DNA of 48,878 bases, taken from positions 1 to 48,878 of IMG/VR virus record IMGVR_UViG_3300005915_000003; one strand, 5' to 3'. The stretch's first letter is position 1, and each line of letters opens with the position of its first letter. Below the pieces are notes generated by a model. It was not told the DNA's origin, ran no database searches, and saw only the letters and a list, made by a program, of their open reading frames with translations. The position numbers and the translations under genes are program-made. Shown here in pieces: positions 8,653 through 15,889 of the stretch. This DNA is from a virus.

Positions 8653-8868
8653 TTATACCGGTATCCCAAATTCTACATCAGGCGCAGGTTCTGTCGGTTT
8701 TGCGGCTTCTTCTTTCCGTACTTCTGCCATGACGTACTCTTCGTAACTCTTCGCCATAATACGGTTCAGAAGCTCAGATTCACGCCTTACAGCCTCTCTT
8801 TTGTCTAATTGGTGTATCACCCCTTGATAAATAATGATACCTATTAAAACGGCTATTGCTACTTCCAT
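8653..8868 (-). CDS. Single-pass membrane protein, 71 aa
   Basis: Residues 2-17 (EVAIAVLIGIIIYQGV) form one membrane segment at the N-terminus, followed by a charged helix (20-55) and a Pro-rich tail. The topology resembles an inner-membrane spanin, but the lysis genes are elsewhere, at about 30.0-31.0 kb. A GGAGAAA ribosome site precedes the ATG. Its place between terminase and portal is shared with small membrane genes in other podoviruses; function unknown. Confidence 0.7.
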   Translation of the reverse strand: MEVAIAVLIGIIIYQGVIHQLDKREAVRRESELLNRIMAKSYEEYVMAEVRKEEAAKPTEPAPDVEFGIPV

Positions 8869-8880
8869 GATTTCTCCTTT

Positions 8881-11355
8881 CTACCAATGGGCATATTCGC
8901 CCTCGTTAATTTCATTGTATTCATCCCATATTTCCTTCAATTCCAAATGGGCTACCTCTGAAACGTCTTTCGGTGCCTTCTTTGGCTCAACTCTCTTTTC
9001 AATGGTTCCAATAGGTCTGGACATGGCGATATGAGCGGCTTCATCAAAACAATTATGTACTGTTATACCACCATTAACACAAAATGCATGTGTGTAAGCA
9101 GCATCTAAACAGAAAACATCTTGTTCACCCACATAAATCACTTGCTTTACTTTTGCGTGTTTCCCATGTTGACCTTGAAGTACAATGTGGTGAACAAGTT
9201 TTTCCGAATCCAACAAATTTGGTTCCACACCATTTACATATTCCTTCGGATCTACTATCAAGTTGCCATTTCCTTTGCTGACACCTTCGTGAACAATAGA
9301 TTTGAAATGGCAATCCCTTAAAAACCTTTTCACAAAAGACACATGTTTTATCTGTTCGCTGACGTATTTTGTCTTTACAGTGTTTTTCGTACTGTTGTTT
9401 GTGCCATTCCAATCCTTCTTGACTTCCATGCCATTTGTTAGCCCCAACATGCAATGCATCAACCCATTGTTGTGTATAATTAAGTTTCCCATGTTGCGAC
9501 TTATGCTCTGAAGAGTCTTTACATTCAAGATTTTCAATTTGGTTATTATATCGGTTAAAGTCTTTATGATGGATATGATAACCCTTTTTAATTTTCCCAT
9601 TATGATATTCCCATACTGCCCGATGTAACCTTTTTCTTGTCCTAGCAAAGTATTTTTCTGATAATATGTACCTTTTACCATTAAACTCTTGTGTGGTACT
9701 GTCGATATTTTTGACTCGCATGTTAATACCTCCATAATATCTTTATTATTTTGGATACTAACATGGCACGCTTCATCAGTCAAGTCTTTTACTTCTTTCC
9801 ATCTACCATCACTGGTTAATATTTTGTGATCTTCAGTACAAGTAATAGATTTATCGTCATCGAATAAAACACGAAACACTTCTACTTTTTCTCTAGTTTT
9901 CCTACAATTATAAAAATCTGTCCAATATCCCCCACAGGTTAAAACCTTACCACTTTTACCTACAAGATTCTGTAATGTAATTTCCCCATCTTTTGTATCG
10001 ACTATTGTACTACCTACCAAACAATGGTCTTCACCTTTTGTATTAACGTCTTCAATGTTATTCTCATCGACTACGAGATTCGGCAAAGTCCTGATAAACT
10101 GTTTGCAATTAGGGTATACCTTCATCATCGGCATATCTTGATCGTGTCTCAGCCTCTCGTGCATCTGTTTAATCTTGGCGATTCGATTCTTATCATCTGC
10201 CGGTCTTAAAGTAAGCCCATTATCCCTGAAAACTTCCATTGTCGATGGACCCTGCCCGCCACCCAAGTAGTTAGGACGTTTCTGGAAACAATCACTCCCG
10301 GCCAGTCTCGAATTTACCCTTCCCCAGATCCCCAGACCTTTCTCTTTGGCAATAATCCCTTTGGCAATGTCTGTATCGGTCATTCTCAATCCCTGATTCG
10401 GGCTTCCATTCCACCCATACCATTCGTCAAACCGATAAACCCTACCGTCATTGTCTATCCACCACCACCCTATTGAAAACGGAGCACCAAAACCCCAATC
10501 ATAGGTCATTACGATAGGCGCATTATCAGGAACAGGCAAATCACCATCAACAACGTGCATCGGTGGCGACCATTCCTGAAACGCCTGACCTACAAAGACG
10601 TTCCAATCACCATCCCTAAAGGCCTTCCTGATCGCTTCGGGAAGAGTATTCAGCATGCCCCAATAGGTTGCGTCGATGTACTTGTTATCATCAGCCTTTG
10701 ACGGAATATAGCAGAATTGTTCCCTGTAATCTATAGGTTGTTCAAATGTCGGCGCCCATTCATCACCATATATCCGATCCATCCAAAGAGCTTTTACCCA
10801 CCCATGACCTACAGACCCAGGGTTCGTACCGCCTACAAACGGGCATTCTATGTCTTTCAGTCCTGGCCAACGAAGTCTCTGCCTCAAAAATGTGAACACA
10901 TCGTAATCGTTTTTGGTCAGTTCGTCAACGAGAATAGCCGCAAATTCACTTGAAGCGTACTTTGCAGGGTCATCGAGGTTCCTGAAGCAGATAATCCCAT
11001 TCCCATATTCAGGCGAAAGTATAAAACATCTCCCATAGTCTTTATGATCGGTATAGTTCTTGCCCAACCAATCAGGAAACTCTCTTGAAATCTTCTGTAA
11101 CTGACGATCCTTTAAAGCCGGATAGTTCTCACAAGCCAACATCACATTGACCCATGTAAGTCCATACTTGGCGAAGATCATCATTAAAAAACGTACTGCA
11201 AACCATCTCAGGCCATAGGACTTGCCCCCGCCCAACGCCCCACCATATAGAAGAAACTTATACAGTCCAGTATCAAACTGCTTGCAAAGCTCTATCTGCC
11301 GTGGTTGGAACTTGGCTATCTGATATTCAAAATTGAGATTCTGTCGCTTTTTCAT
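8881..11355 (-). CDS. Terminase large subunit interrupted by an intein
   Basis: DNA-packaging motor and nuclease. ATPase motifs are Walker A GGALGGGKS (about 38-46) and Walker B AAILVDELTKN (about 139-149). The RNase H-like nuclease begins at MTYDWGFGAPF (D286). After EDVNTKGEDH an intein of 324 residues (445-768) interrupts the protein; the C-extein resumes CFDEAAHIAMS. The intact extein motif GEDHCFDEAAH matches the conserved terminase segment carrying the last nuclease aspartate (D771). Spliced length would be 500 residues, normal for the family. I use the ATG at 11355 with GGAG upstream; a TTG at 11367 is also possible. A full HNH gene lies within the intein in another frame. Confidence 0.93.
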   Translation of the reverse strand: MKKRQNLNFEYQIAKFQPRQIELCKQFDTGLYKFLLYGGALGGGKSYGLRWFAVRFLMMIFAKYGLTWVNVMLACENYPALKDRQLQKISREFPDWLGKNYTDHKDYGRCFILSPEYGNGIICFRNLDDPAKYASSEFAAILVDELTKNDYDVFTFLRQRLRWPGLKDIECPFVGGTNPGSVGHGWVKALWMDRIYGDEWAPTFEQPIDYREQFCYIPSKADDNKYIDATYWGMLNTLPEAIRKAFRDGDWNVFVGQAFQEWSPPMHVVDGDLPVPDNAPIVMTYDWGFGAPFSIGWWWIDNDGRVYRFDEWYGWNGSPNQGLRMTDTDIAKGIIAKEKGLGIWGRVNSRLAGSDCFQKRPNYLGGGQGPSTMEVFRDNGLTLRPADDKNRIAKIKQMHERLRHDQDMPMMKVYPNCKQFIRTLPNLVVDENNIEDVNTKGEDHCLVGSTIVDTKDGEITLQNLVGKSGKVLTCGGYWTDFYNCRKTREKVEVFRVLFDDDKSITCTEDHKILTSDGRWKEVKDLTDEACHVSIQNNKDIMEVLTCESKISTVPHKSLMVKGTYYQKNTLLGQEKGYIGQYGNIIMGKLKRVIISIIKTLTDIITKLKILNVKTLQSISRNMGNLIIHNNGLMHCMLGLTNGMEVKKDWNGTNNSTKNTVKTKYVSEQIKHVSFVKRFLRDCHFKSIVHEGVSKGNGNLIVDPKEYVNGVEPNLLDSEKLVHHIVLQGQHGKHAKVKQVIYVGEQDVFCLDAAYTHAFCVNGGITVHNCFDEAAHIAMSRPIGTIEKRVEPKKAPKDVSEVAHLELKEIWDEYNEINEGEYAHW
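9052..10023 (-). mobile_element. Intein in the terminase large subunit
   Basis: The element begins with Cys (CLVGSTIVDTKDG, block A) and contains block B TCTEDHKILTSDG with the Thr and His of splicing domain 1. It ends with block F/G VFCLDAAYTHAFCVNGG...VHN, whose His-Asn pair is followed by the +1 Cys of the C-extein. All residues needed for class 1 splicing are visible. It is inserted at the nuclease active-site motif, so unspliced terminase should be inactive. The middle of the intein frame (about 200 residues) is basic and low in structure and overlaps the HNH gene at 9125-9721. Confidence 0.93.
9125..9721 (-). CDS. HNH homing endonuclease nested out of frame inside the intein
   Basis: 198 residues, read on the same strand as the terminase but in another frame. 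The ATG at 9721 has its own GGAGG seven bases upstream, both inside intein codons. The HNH motif is IHHKDFNRYNN (H51, H52, N60) with His73. Two treble-clef-like zinc fingers follow: C127/C130/C143/C147 and C162/C165/C176/C180. It ends at a TGA at 9125, before intein block F. It should cut the intein-free terminase allele to drive homing. The dual coding avoids stops in the intein frame over about 600 bases. Two compensating sequencing errors could mimic this but are unlikely given the private start signals. Confidence 0.9.
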   Translation of the reverse strand: MRVKNIDSTTQEFNGKRYILSEKYFARTRKRLHRAVWEYHNGKIKKGYHIHHKDFNRYNNQIENLECKDSSEHKSQHGKLNYTQQWVDALHVGANKWHGSQEGLEWHKQQYEKHCKDKIRQRTDKTCVFCEKVFKGLPFQIYCSRRCQQRKWQLDSRSEGICKWCGTKFVGFGKTCSPHCTSRSTWETRKSKASDLCG

Positions 11356-11647
11356 CCGGCTCCGCAAAGGCGTTTTCTACAATCACCTTAAATTCGTCCA
11401 TATTCGATACTTTAATCTCCGTGGGGAACTCTATACCATCCACGGTGATCTTGTCCTTTGGAGACTGGTTAATGAAACCACAATGACCATTCTCGTCGTC
11501 ATCCCAAGCCCAAGCACCACAGCGCCCGCCAAGACATCCACCAATCACCTCACATCCAAACGCCCCCCGGTTGTGATTCAGCAAACGATGCAATTCTGTC
11601 ACCTGATACTTCGGACACCATACTCTATGCGATTCTGCTGCTCTCAT
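11327..11647 (-). CDS. Cys/His-containing hypothetical protein, 106 aa
   Basis: Starts at an ATG behind GGAGAAAAG. The N-terminal half has scattered Cys and His (VWCPKYQ, GCEVIGGCLGGRC, GHCGF) that could bind a metal. The C-terminal half is acidic and soluble. The 3' end overlaps the start of the terminase gene by 29 bases, so expression is probably coupled. No family recognised. Confidence 0.7.
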   Translation of the reverse strand: MRAAESHRVWCPKYQVTELHRLLNHNRGAFGCEVIGGCLGGRCGAWAWDDDENGHCGFINQSPKDKITVDGIEFPTEIKVSNMDEFKVIVENAFAEPDEKATESQF

Positions 11648-11853
11648 CTTTTCTCCTTTCCTATTGTACCTACCAGTTTCCGAAGTTTGGCACCAATACT
11701 ACCCGGTTCAACAGTGACAACCTTGATGTGTTTTCTGTTTCGTACTGCCAGTTTCAAGGAATCTCTCCGATCAGAACGATTAACAGCGGGCATATCCGTA
11801 GCAATCTTCAGAATCTGACACCTTTCATTTAAACTTTTACCTTTTAATATCAT
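11644..11853 (-). CDS. Basic hypothetical protein, 69 aa
   Basis: A small, strongly basic protein (LKLAVRNRKHIKVV, KLRKLVGTIGKEKR) that overlaps the genes on either side by four bases. The high charge suggests nucleic acid binding, but there is no recognisable domain. Confidence 0.65.
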   Translation of the reverse strand: MILKGKSLNERCQILKIATDMPAVNRSDRRDSLKLAVRNRKHIKVVTVEPGSIGAKLRKLVGTIGKEKR

Positions 11854-12185
11854 ATCCCTACCTTTCTATTGGTTATTTCCATCAGTCTGTTTAACTTCCT
11901 TACGATTTCGCTTATATTGTAATATCCACCACTAGGCAATTCCCTTATCGGTTCCAGCCCTTCAATGGAAGTGGTCACATTCGTCTCATCGGACTTGGTG
12001 ACGTATAGCGTCTCTTCTTCCTCTATATCCCACTTTTCAGGGCACCACGCAGGCACCTCATTAGCAGGACATACCGGAATACATGGCACACCTGAACCGG
12101 CTACACCCCTCTTCTCGACAACCTTATTGCCACACCAGAGAAACAAGGCATGGGCAAGGCTATGTTCGCAGTCGGCGCAGTTCAT
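11850..12185 (-). CDS. Cys-rich hypothetical protein, 111 aa
   Basis: The first 55 residues hold six or more cysteines (CADCEHS, LWCGN, PCIPVCP, WCPEKW), consistent with a metal site. The remainder is acidic and ends with a short basic helix. It is coupled by ATGA overlaps to both neighbours. Unknown function within the terminase-proximal small-gene cluster. Confidence 0.7.
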   Translation of the reverse strand: MNCADCEHSLAHALFLWCGNKVVEKRGVAGSGVPCIPVCPANEVPAWCPEKWDIEEEETLYVTKSDETNVTTSIEGLEPIRELPSGGYYNISEIVRKLNRLMEITNRKVGI

Positions 12186-12484
12186 GGCTTCATCCAGCGT
12201 ATAGTCGTATCATCGTCCGATTCTGATGCCCTGAAGATCCCAGTACCACACCGTAATTGCATGTACGCCACTTCCGGCACCTCGATCATCTCCAGCGGAG
12301 TCTCTTCAAGGGTCTTGAGTTCTTCGCGGGCATCGATGTAAGCATTTTGTGCATCGTGCAATACCTTCTTCCTATGCTTCACCTTATCAAGTGTCGCCTC
12401 CATCAACCCTTCTGCATACTCTTTCCTTCTCGCATCCTCTGCCTCTTTACGCCTTAACTCTATATCGTTCTTTATCGTCTTCAT
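12182..12484 (-). CDS. Coiled-coil hypothetical protein, 100 aa
   Basis: Starts at an ATG behind GGAAGGA. Residues 5-60 are a charged amphipathic helix with heptad spacing (IELRRKEAEDARRKEYAEGL), likely a coiled coil, followed by a short beta-rich tail. Possibly an oligomerising accessory protein. Not recognised. Confidence 0.7.
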   Translation of the reverse strand: MKTIKNDIELRRKEAEDARRKEYAEGLMEATLDKVKHRKKVLHDAQNAYIDAREELKTLEETPLEMIEVPEVAYMQLRCGTGIFRASESDDDTTIRWMKP

Positions 12485-12518
12485 TGTTCCTTCCTTTCTG
12501 TTAATGGTTTAAAAACCC

Positions 12519-12776
12519 TCATCGTATCTCTGACCCTACCCTAATCGCCTTCACGTACCTTAAATCCGCCGTATATATCGGCCTACCATACTCATATACC
12601 GTAACCAACATCGCAGGGACTACTTGACGTGTAACCCTCGAAAAAACGCTAACCTCACTCACCCTCACTGAATTGGCATAAGGAAAAACCATCGGTTCGT
12701 CCTGACCAACAAACCAAAGCAGAACACCCAAGATGAGGATAAACCGTCTAATCGTCAACATTACACGGATACGCAT
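12519..12776 (-). CDS. Small membrane-anchored hypothetical protein, 85 aa
   Basis: The ATG at 12776 gives MRIRVMLTIRRF followed by one membrane segment (FILILGVLLWFVG, 12-24) with positive residues before it, so the C-terminal 60 residues would face the periplasm. It overlaps the end of the preceding gene by 29 bases. A GAGGA motif lies very close to the start, and ATG 12761 is an alternative. Function unknown. Confidence 0.6.
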   Translation of the reverse strand: MRIRVMLTIRRFILILGVLLWFVGQDEPMVFPYANSVRVSEVSVFSRVTRQVVPAMLVTVYEYGRPIYTADLRYVKAIRVGSEIR

Positions 12777-12927
12777 AATCCTCTTCCAACACTTCAATAT
12801 ACCGCTTCTTGGCTTTCGCCAGATCCACCAAGGCTTTCGCCTCAGTATCGCCATAACCACTAATATTCGGTGCATCCTTTACCTGAGCGATATAACGTCT
12901 AAGTTCTGAACTGTAGAAAACTAACAT
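12748..12927 (-). CDS. HicB-like small protein, 59 aa
   Basis: The sequence YIAQVKDAPNISGYGDTEAKAL resembles the beta-beta-alpha core of HicB antitoxins (arv..lpg..s.GdT..eAl), with no DNA-binding tail. No HicA-like toxin gene is next to it, so an antitoxin role is not supported. Starts at the ATG at 12927, eight bases after the preceding stop, with GTAGGGG upstream. A longer frame beginning at 13056 runs over the previous gene and is rejected. Confidence 0.65.
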   Translation of the reverse strand: MLVFYSSELRRYIAQVKDAPNISGYGDTEAKALVDLAKAKKRYIEVLEEDYAYPCNVDD

Positions 12928-12934
12928 ATGACCC

Positions 12935-13177
12935 CTACCCCTTCCAACCACACCAACATGAACCCGTGCTACTCTCTGACCATTCATGACCCTCACTACA
13001 CCGGTACTGGGTCGTGGTCGTATTCGGATCGTGGTGGTGATAGTTACCGTCCTCATCGTAGAATGACTGACACCATAGCAATGTACGGGTACTGCCTCCG
13101 GGGAATACCTTCGACCTCCCCTTACACGCCGAACAAAACTTCTTCAATGGTGACTTCATACAAATTAACTTATTCAT
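12935..13177 (-). CDS. Zinc-ribbon-like protein, 80 aa
   Basis: Cysteines occur as FCSACKG near 14-19, a single C near 35, and CSEGHEW...CWCGWKG near the C-terminus, enough for one or two zinc sites, with a His-rich stretch between (YHHHDPNTTTT). A GGGGG-type ribosome site precedes the ATG at 13177. Unknown function; it belongs to the set of small metal-binding proteins seen throughout this genome. Confidence 0.65.
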   Translation of the reverse strand: MNKLICMKSPLKKFCSACKGRSKVFPGGSTRTLLWCQSFYDEDGNYHHHDPNTTTTQYRCSEGHEWSESSTGSCWCGWKG

Positions 13178-13186
13178 AGACCCCCT

Positions 13187-13426
13187 TTAAAACTTCCTCA
13201 CCGTCCTGCCATCTGAAATCATAGCGCCATGACTCGACTTCCACACAACCGAATTCTTGCCACAGATTATCGACTTAAACTCAGAAATGCCTATCACCGC
13301 AGATAACGTGATCCACTGTCTGTCATAGCATAGTGTCGTCATGCCTTCACCATCTTTATCCTCTACTGTAATCGCAAGATAACTGTCTGTCCATTCTGCC
13401 GCCGCAGCAATCACAAAATGTAACAT
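13187..13426 (-). CDS. Hypothetical protein, 79 aa
   Basis: Starts at an ATG preceded by AAAAGGGG. Short beta-rich protein (WTDSYLAITVEDKDG, SVVWKSSHGAMISDG) with no metal or membrane motif. It lies nine bases upstream of the zinc-ribbon gene in the same direction. Not recognised. Confidence 0.6.
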   Translation of the reverse strand: MLHFVIAAAAEWTDSYLAITVEDKDGEGMTTLCYDRQWITLSAVIGISEFKSIICGKNSVVWKSSHGAMISDGRTVRKF

Positions 13427-13486
13427 CTTAGACCCCTTTTATATTAGAAAACCCCTGTAGCGTGATATTAAGTACTATCGATCCCC

Positions 13487-13510
13487 GCCCCCTGGGGGTG
13501 ATGCCCCCCG
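13487..13510 (-). other. GC-rich hairpin between small late genes
   Basis: A CCCCC-T-GGGGG run followed by TGATG and CCCCCC lets GGGGG (13494-13498) pair with either flanking C run, so two alternative stems are possible. No T run follows on the minus strand, so it is not a standard terminator. It could slow or attenuate late transcription between the genes at 13519 and 13426. Confidence 0.4.
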
Positions 13511-13518
13511 GTCGTCCT

Positions 13519-13713
13519 CTATCCCTGGTTGCCGTACTTGCCGTCCTCATCGTCAGACCCGTGGCACATCGCTGCGTATCTCCTACCTGCACCGTACTTC
13601 TCAGTCACTAGCCATGCCGGGCCCTTGCTGCTCTGATCTGTTGCCCTTGTCTCCATGCCAGCACATAGACTGCATTGTCCCTCTATCATACCGTGTTTGC
13701 ATCTATCCATCAT
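13519..13713 (-). CDS. Small CxxC protein, 64 aa
   Basis: The N-terminus MMDRCKHGMIEGQCSLCAG has the C-x-H...CxxC spacing of a small zinc finger often seen in phage hypotheticals. The rest is polar. The start overlaps the preceding stop (ATGA). Function unknown. Confidence 0.65.
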   Translation of the reverse strand: MMDRCKHGMIEGQCSLCAGMETRATDQSSKGPAWLVTEKYGAGRRYAAMCHGSDDEDGKYGNQG

Positions 13714-14114
13714 GCCTCACACTGCCTTATGATATCCATTCTCATAGCCCTGGACACTGTGATGCGTTCAATCAATGCCGTTGCTCGCTCTCTGCTGCCT
13801 ACCCTTATAGCTTCCTTGTTCACCTCTGACTTATCACCCCAGTTCTTGTTCCTGCGCTTGAATCCTGCCTCTGAGATATCATAACAGGTAGACCATCGGT
13901 TATCTTTATCAGTGGAGTATGCCTTGCCAAGTTCAAGGACCTGGCCGGCGACTTTTACCGTAACAGACTTAGGTGTTACGCTAAGGGGTTTTGTTACGCT
14001 AACCCTGTCATCTGTTACGCTAACTCTTGATGCTTTTACTCTACACGCCGGGCTACAATACCTTGCTGTGCTTCTCTTGCTCTCATAATTCCTTCCGCAC
14101 TGTTCACATACCAT
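13710..14114 (-). CDS. Zinc-finger hypothetical protein, 134 aa
   Basis: Residues 1-30 contain CEQCGRNYESKRSTARYCS followed by PACR, a C-x2-C...C-x3-C finger of the kind attached to HNH and phage DNA-binding proteins. Related fingers occur in the genes at 16401 and in the nested HNH protein at 9125. The linker has a repeated SVT motif (VSVTDDRVSVTKPLSVTPKS), and the C-terminal 70 residues are helical and basic. It is the second gene of the late block. Probably DNA-binding; role unknown. Confidence 0.75.
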   Translation of the reverse strand: MVCEQCGRNYESKRSTARYCSPACRVKASRVSVTDDRVSVTKPLSVTPKSVTVKVAGQVLELGKAYSTDKDNRWSTCYDISEAGFKRRNKNWGDKSEVNKEAIRVGSRERATALIERITVSRAMRMDIIRQCEA

Positions 14115-14161
14115 AATTCTCCCATCCTTTCCTATTAGTTAATAATTAAAAGCCCTTACAA

Positions 14162-14605
14162 TCAATCCTCCGGCTTCTCTACAGGCGTAACATCGATAGG
14201 CTCTGTACCAAAGCTCACCAAAGGCTTGACGATGCTGGTGGCCTTCTCCTCTTCTAAGCGTCGCGCAGTGTGTACTTGGTTGAAAGCATAGGCTATATTG
14301 TTTAATGACGCGCCTTTTAGTTTGTCCTCGTTTATGAGATTCTCACTCATTACCCTCTCAATATTGGTTAGGATGTTTATTCTTTTAGCCTTAAACGCTT
14401 CAGTCACTTGGGGGTCACCGATCATATTGATAAGTGCTTGTATCTTCTTGTACACTGTAGGTTTAGGCATTCCGTAATAATCGGCTATTTCCTGATAGCT
14501 ATGGTTATTTATGGTCTTGAGTTTGATTGCTTCAAGGATGTCAAATTCGTTTACTTGGTTGTTTATTGCTGGTAGGTTCTTAGTCGCTGTGTCTGTCTTA
14601 GCCAT
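14162..14605 (-). CDS. Putative terminase small subunit
   Basis: 147 residues. Residues 25-60 form a clear helix-turn-helix (AIKLKTINNHSYQEIADYYG, then MPKPTVYKKI), followed by helices that could form the oligomerisation core and a Pro/Glu-rich tail that could contact the large subunit. This is the architecture of small terminases, and it is the first gene of the late block. The large subunit is about 2.8 kb downstream with small genes in between, which is unusual, so a transcriptional regulator is the alternative. Confidence 0.6.
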   Translation of the reverse strand: MAKTDTATKNLPAINNQVNEFDILEAIKLKTINNHSYQEIADYYGMPKPTVYKKIQALINMIGDPQVTEAFKAKRINILTNIERVMSENLINEDKLKGASLNNIAYAFNQVHTARRLEEEKATSIVKPLVSFGTEPIDVTPVEKPED

Positions 14606-14727
14606 TTCTTTTCCTTTGGCTATGTTAGGTTATGTGACCCCAGGTATTATCCCAGGGCCACGTTATGAGGAGAGAGGTATGAGATTCTTTAGAGTATGAG
14701 AGACTGTGCAATTCTATTCATACCTGC

Positions 14728-14756
14728 ATTATTTCACAGCTTTATTGGCTTGTCAA
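14728..14756 (-). promoter_or_regulatory. Late-block promoter
   Basis: Minus-strand TTGACA (14756-14751), 17-base spacer, AATAAT (14733-14728): near-consensus sigma-70 promoter. It lies about 125 bases upstream of the first late gene (14605), leaving a leader of roughly 115 nt containing the direct repeat CCTGGG-6-CCTGGG. It should drive the whole leftward late block. Confidence 0.75.
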
Positions 14757-14819
14757 GCAACTATTTCCAAAGTTTACCAAAGGATTATGCGATTTATTTT
14801 GATTTAGTGCATTATCTAC

Positions 14820-14849
14820 TTGACATAGTATTATTAATAATAGTATAGA
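14820..14849 (+). promoter_or_regulatory. Rightward promoter with internal palindrome
   Basis: Plus-strand TTGACA (14820-14825), 18-base spacer, TATAGA (14844-14849). A perfect 14-base palindrome, TATTATTAATAATA (14829-14842), fills the spacer and is a likely operator. The promoter faces the block of tiny genes that starts at 14882 and diverges from the late promoter 60-90 bases away. Confidence 0.75.
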
Positions 14850-14881
14850 TTAATTAACACAATATGAAAGGGGCATGAGAC

Positions 14882-15034
14882 ATGAAGCATTACACTGAAA
14901 TTTCAAAGGGGCTCGATAGTGAAGGGACTTTCTGGACTGTCACTGTTGAAACCGACGACGAAGTTCGCCATTATGGCAAGTTCCGAGATAAATTCGACGC
15001 TTGGGACAAAGCAAATGAGATAGATAAACAATAG
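14882..15034 (+). CDS. Small hypothetical protein, 50 aa
   Basis: First gene after the rightward promoter, with AAAGGGG ten bases before the ATG. MKHYTEISKGLDSEGTFWTV begins a short beta-beta-alpha-like protein with an acidic, aromatic composition. Small soluble proteins first in an early operon are often host-takeover factors, but nothing here shows a target. Confidence 0.7.
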   Translation: MKHYTEISKGLDSEGTFWTVTVETDDEVRHYGKFRDKFDAWDKANEIDKQ

Positions 15035-15046
15035 GGAGGCAATAAG

Positions 15047-15148
15047 ATGCACAAGCATAAATGTAAAAGATGTGGTTATGAGTGGGAAAGCAAGTTAAAG
15101 GTGCCTAAAGCGTGTCCACGGTGCAAGCGTTACGATTGGAATAAGTAG
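15047..15148 (+). CDS. Minimal zinc-ribbon protein, 33 aa
   Basis: The protein is little more than one zinc ribbon: CKRCGYEWESKL then CPRCKRY, two CxxC knuckles 14 residues apart. GGGAGG lies 8-9 bases before the ATG. This kind of rubredoxin-like ribbon is common in phage and bacterial small proteins. Too short for many gene finders. Confidence 0.75.
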   Translation: MHKHKCKRCGYEWESKLKVPKACPRCKRYDWNK

Positions 15149-15183
15149 TTAATACATTAAAACAATATGAAAGGGGTAGGACA

Positions 15184-15378
15184 ATGAAAAAGACAATCGG
15201 TTATAACGAAACAATCAGAGTATACTCCAAAAGATTTATTACCATGATTCACCGCATCCAGCGCACCGGGGAAGATGGACCAAGATGGCCCTTACATACA
15301 GTGGCAGACCATTCCAATGTTGATTTTGGATACTGGGCTGGCCACATTGACACTAACTGGTGTTATTCTCGCATTTAA
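15184..15378 (+). CDS. Small hypothetical protein, 64 aa
   Basis: ATG behind AAAGGGGTAGG. Basic N-terminus (YNETIRVYSKRFITMIHRIQ) and aromatic, polar C-terminus (DFGYWAGHIDTNWCYSRI). A stable hairpin follows the stop at 15385-15418. Not recognised. Confidence 0.65.
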   Translation: MKKTIGYNETIRVYSKRFITMIHRIQRTGEDGPRWPLHTVADHSNVDFGYWAGHIDTNWCYSRI

Positions 15379-15384
15379 CTCTTC

Positions 15385-15418
15385 ACTCAGTCCACTACTT
15401 TAGTGGGCTGGCATGAGT
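15385..15418 (+). other. Post-gene hairpin
   Basis: CAGTCCACT (15388-15396) pairs with AGTGGGCTG (15402-15410) through nine positions including one G-U, over a five-base loop. ACTC/GAGT can extend the base outside. No T run follows, so it is more likely an mRNA end-protection or partial termination element than a full terminator. Confidence 0.5.
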
Positions 15419-15447
15419 AGTTAAATATAAGAGGGAGGTTAGAGAGC

Positions 15448-15618
15448 ATGAGATTTAATGACGTACACGGGACAGACTGGACATTTAGGAGCGTTGACGG
15501 GGAAACATTATACAGGTTCCCTTTTTCCGGCTATGCAATCACGGCAGACGACAAGGAAGCAGCCCAAGAGTTTGAAAGGGATCATCCAGACTGGACGAAG
15601 GAAATTGAGCACTTTTGA
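15448..15618 (+). CDS. Small hypothetical protein, 56 aa
   Basis: GGGAGG lies before the ATG at 15448. The sequence (MRFNDVHGTDWTFRSVDGET, later FSGYAITADDKEAAQEFERD) looks like a beta hairpin plus one helix and is acidic. An overlapping frame from 15458 is a shadow. Unknown function. Confidence 0.65.
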   Translation: MRFNDVHGTDWTFRSVDGETLYRFPFSGYAITADDKEAAQEFERDHPDWTKEIEHF

Positions 15619-15684
15619 TTGTCAACGATCCATTAACTAATCATACTAAAATCTTGGCATATTGTCAAGAGAAATGAGGGAGTT

Positions 15685-15861
15685 ATGCAGATAGAAAATG
15701 CTACAGATTATGAGCTTGATAAAATTATAGAATTGTCAATAGGCCGGATTTTACGCCTTGGAAGTCGCCCAACACAACCAGGGGATATTGAAGAATATGA
15801 CAAATATACCCGGCTCGCAATAAATGCAGATCAAGAATTGAAAGACCGTAAAGCACTTTAA
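15685..15861 (+). CDS. Small helical hypothetical protein, 58 aa
   Basis: GAGGGAG precedes the ATG at 15685. Predominantly helical and charged (YELDKIIELSIGRILRLG, then DKYTRLAINADQELKDRK). No motif recognised. It is one of the chain of short genes with strong ribosome sites between the two divergent promoters. Confidence 0.65.
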   Translation: MQIENATDYELDKIIELSIGRILRLGSRPTQPGDIEEYDKYTRLAINADQELKDRKAL

Positions 15862-15889
15862 CACCCTACAGGGAGAAAGGTTCAAGACG

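Noticed and set aside
9125-9721. Frameshift error as explanation of the out-of-frame HNH
   Set aside because: It would need two compensating errors and would leave unexplained the private GGAGG, ATG and stop of the HNH gene and the stop-free intein frame. Kept only as the refuting test.
12748-12927. HicAB toxin-antitoxin system
   Set aside because: Only a HicB-like half without a DNA-binding tail is present; neither neighbour looks like HicA.
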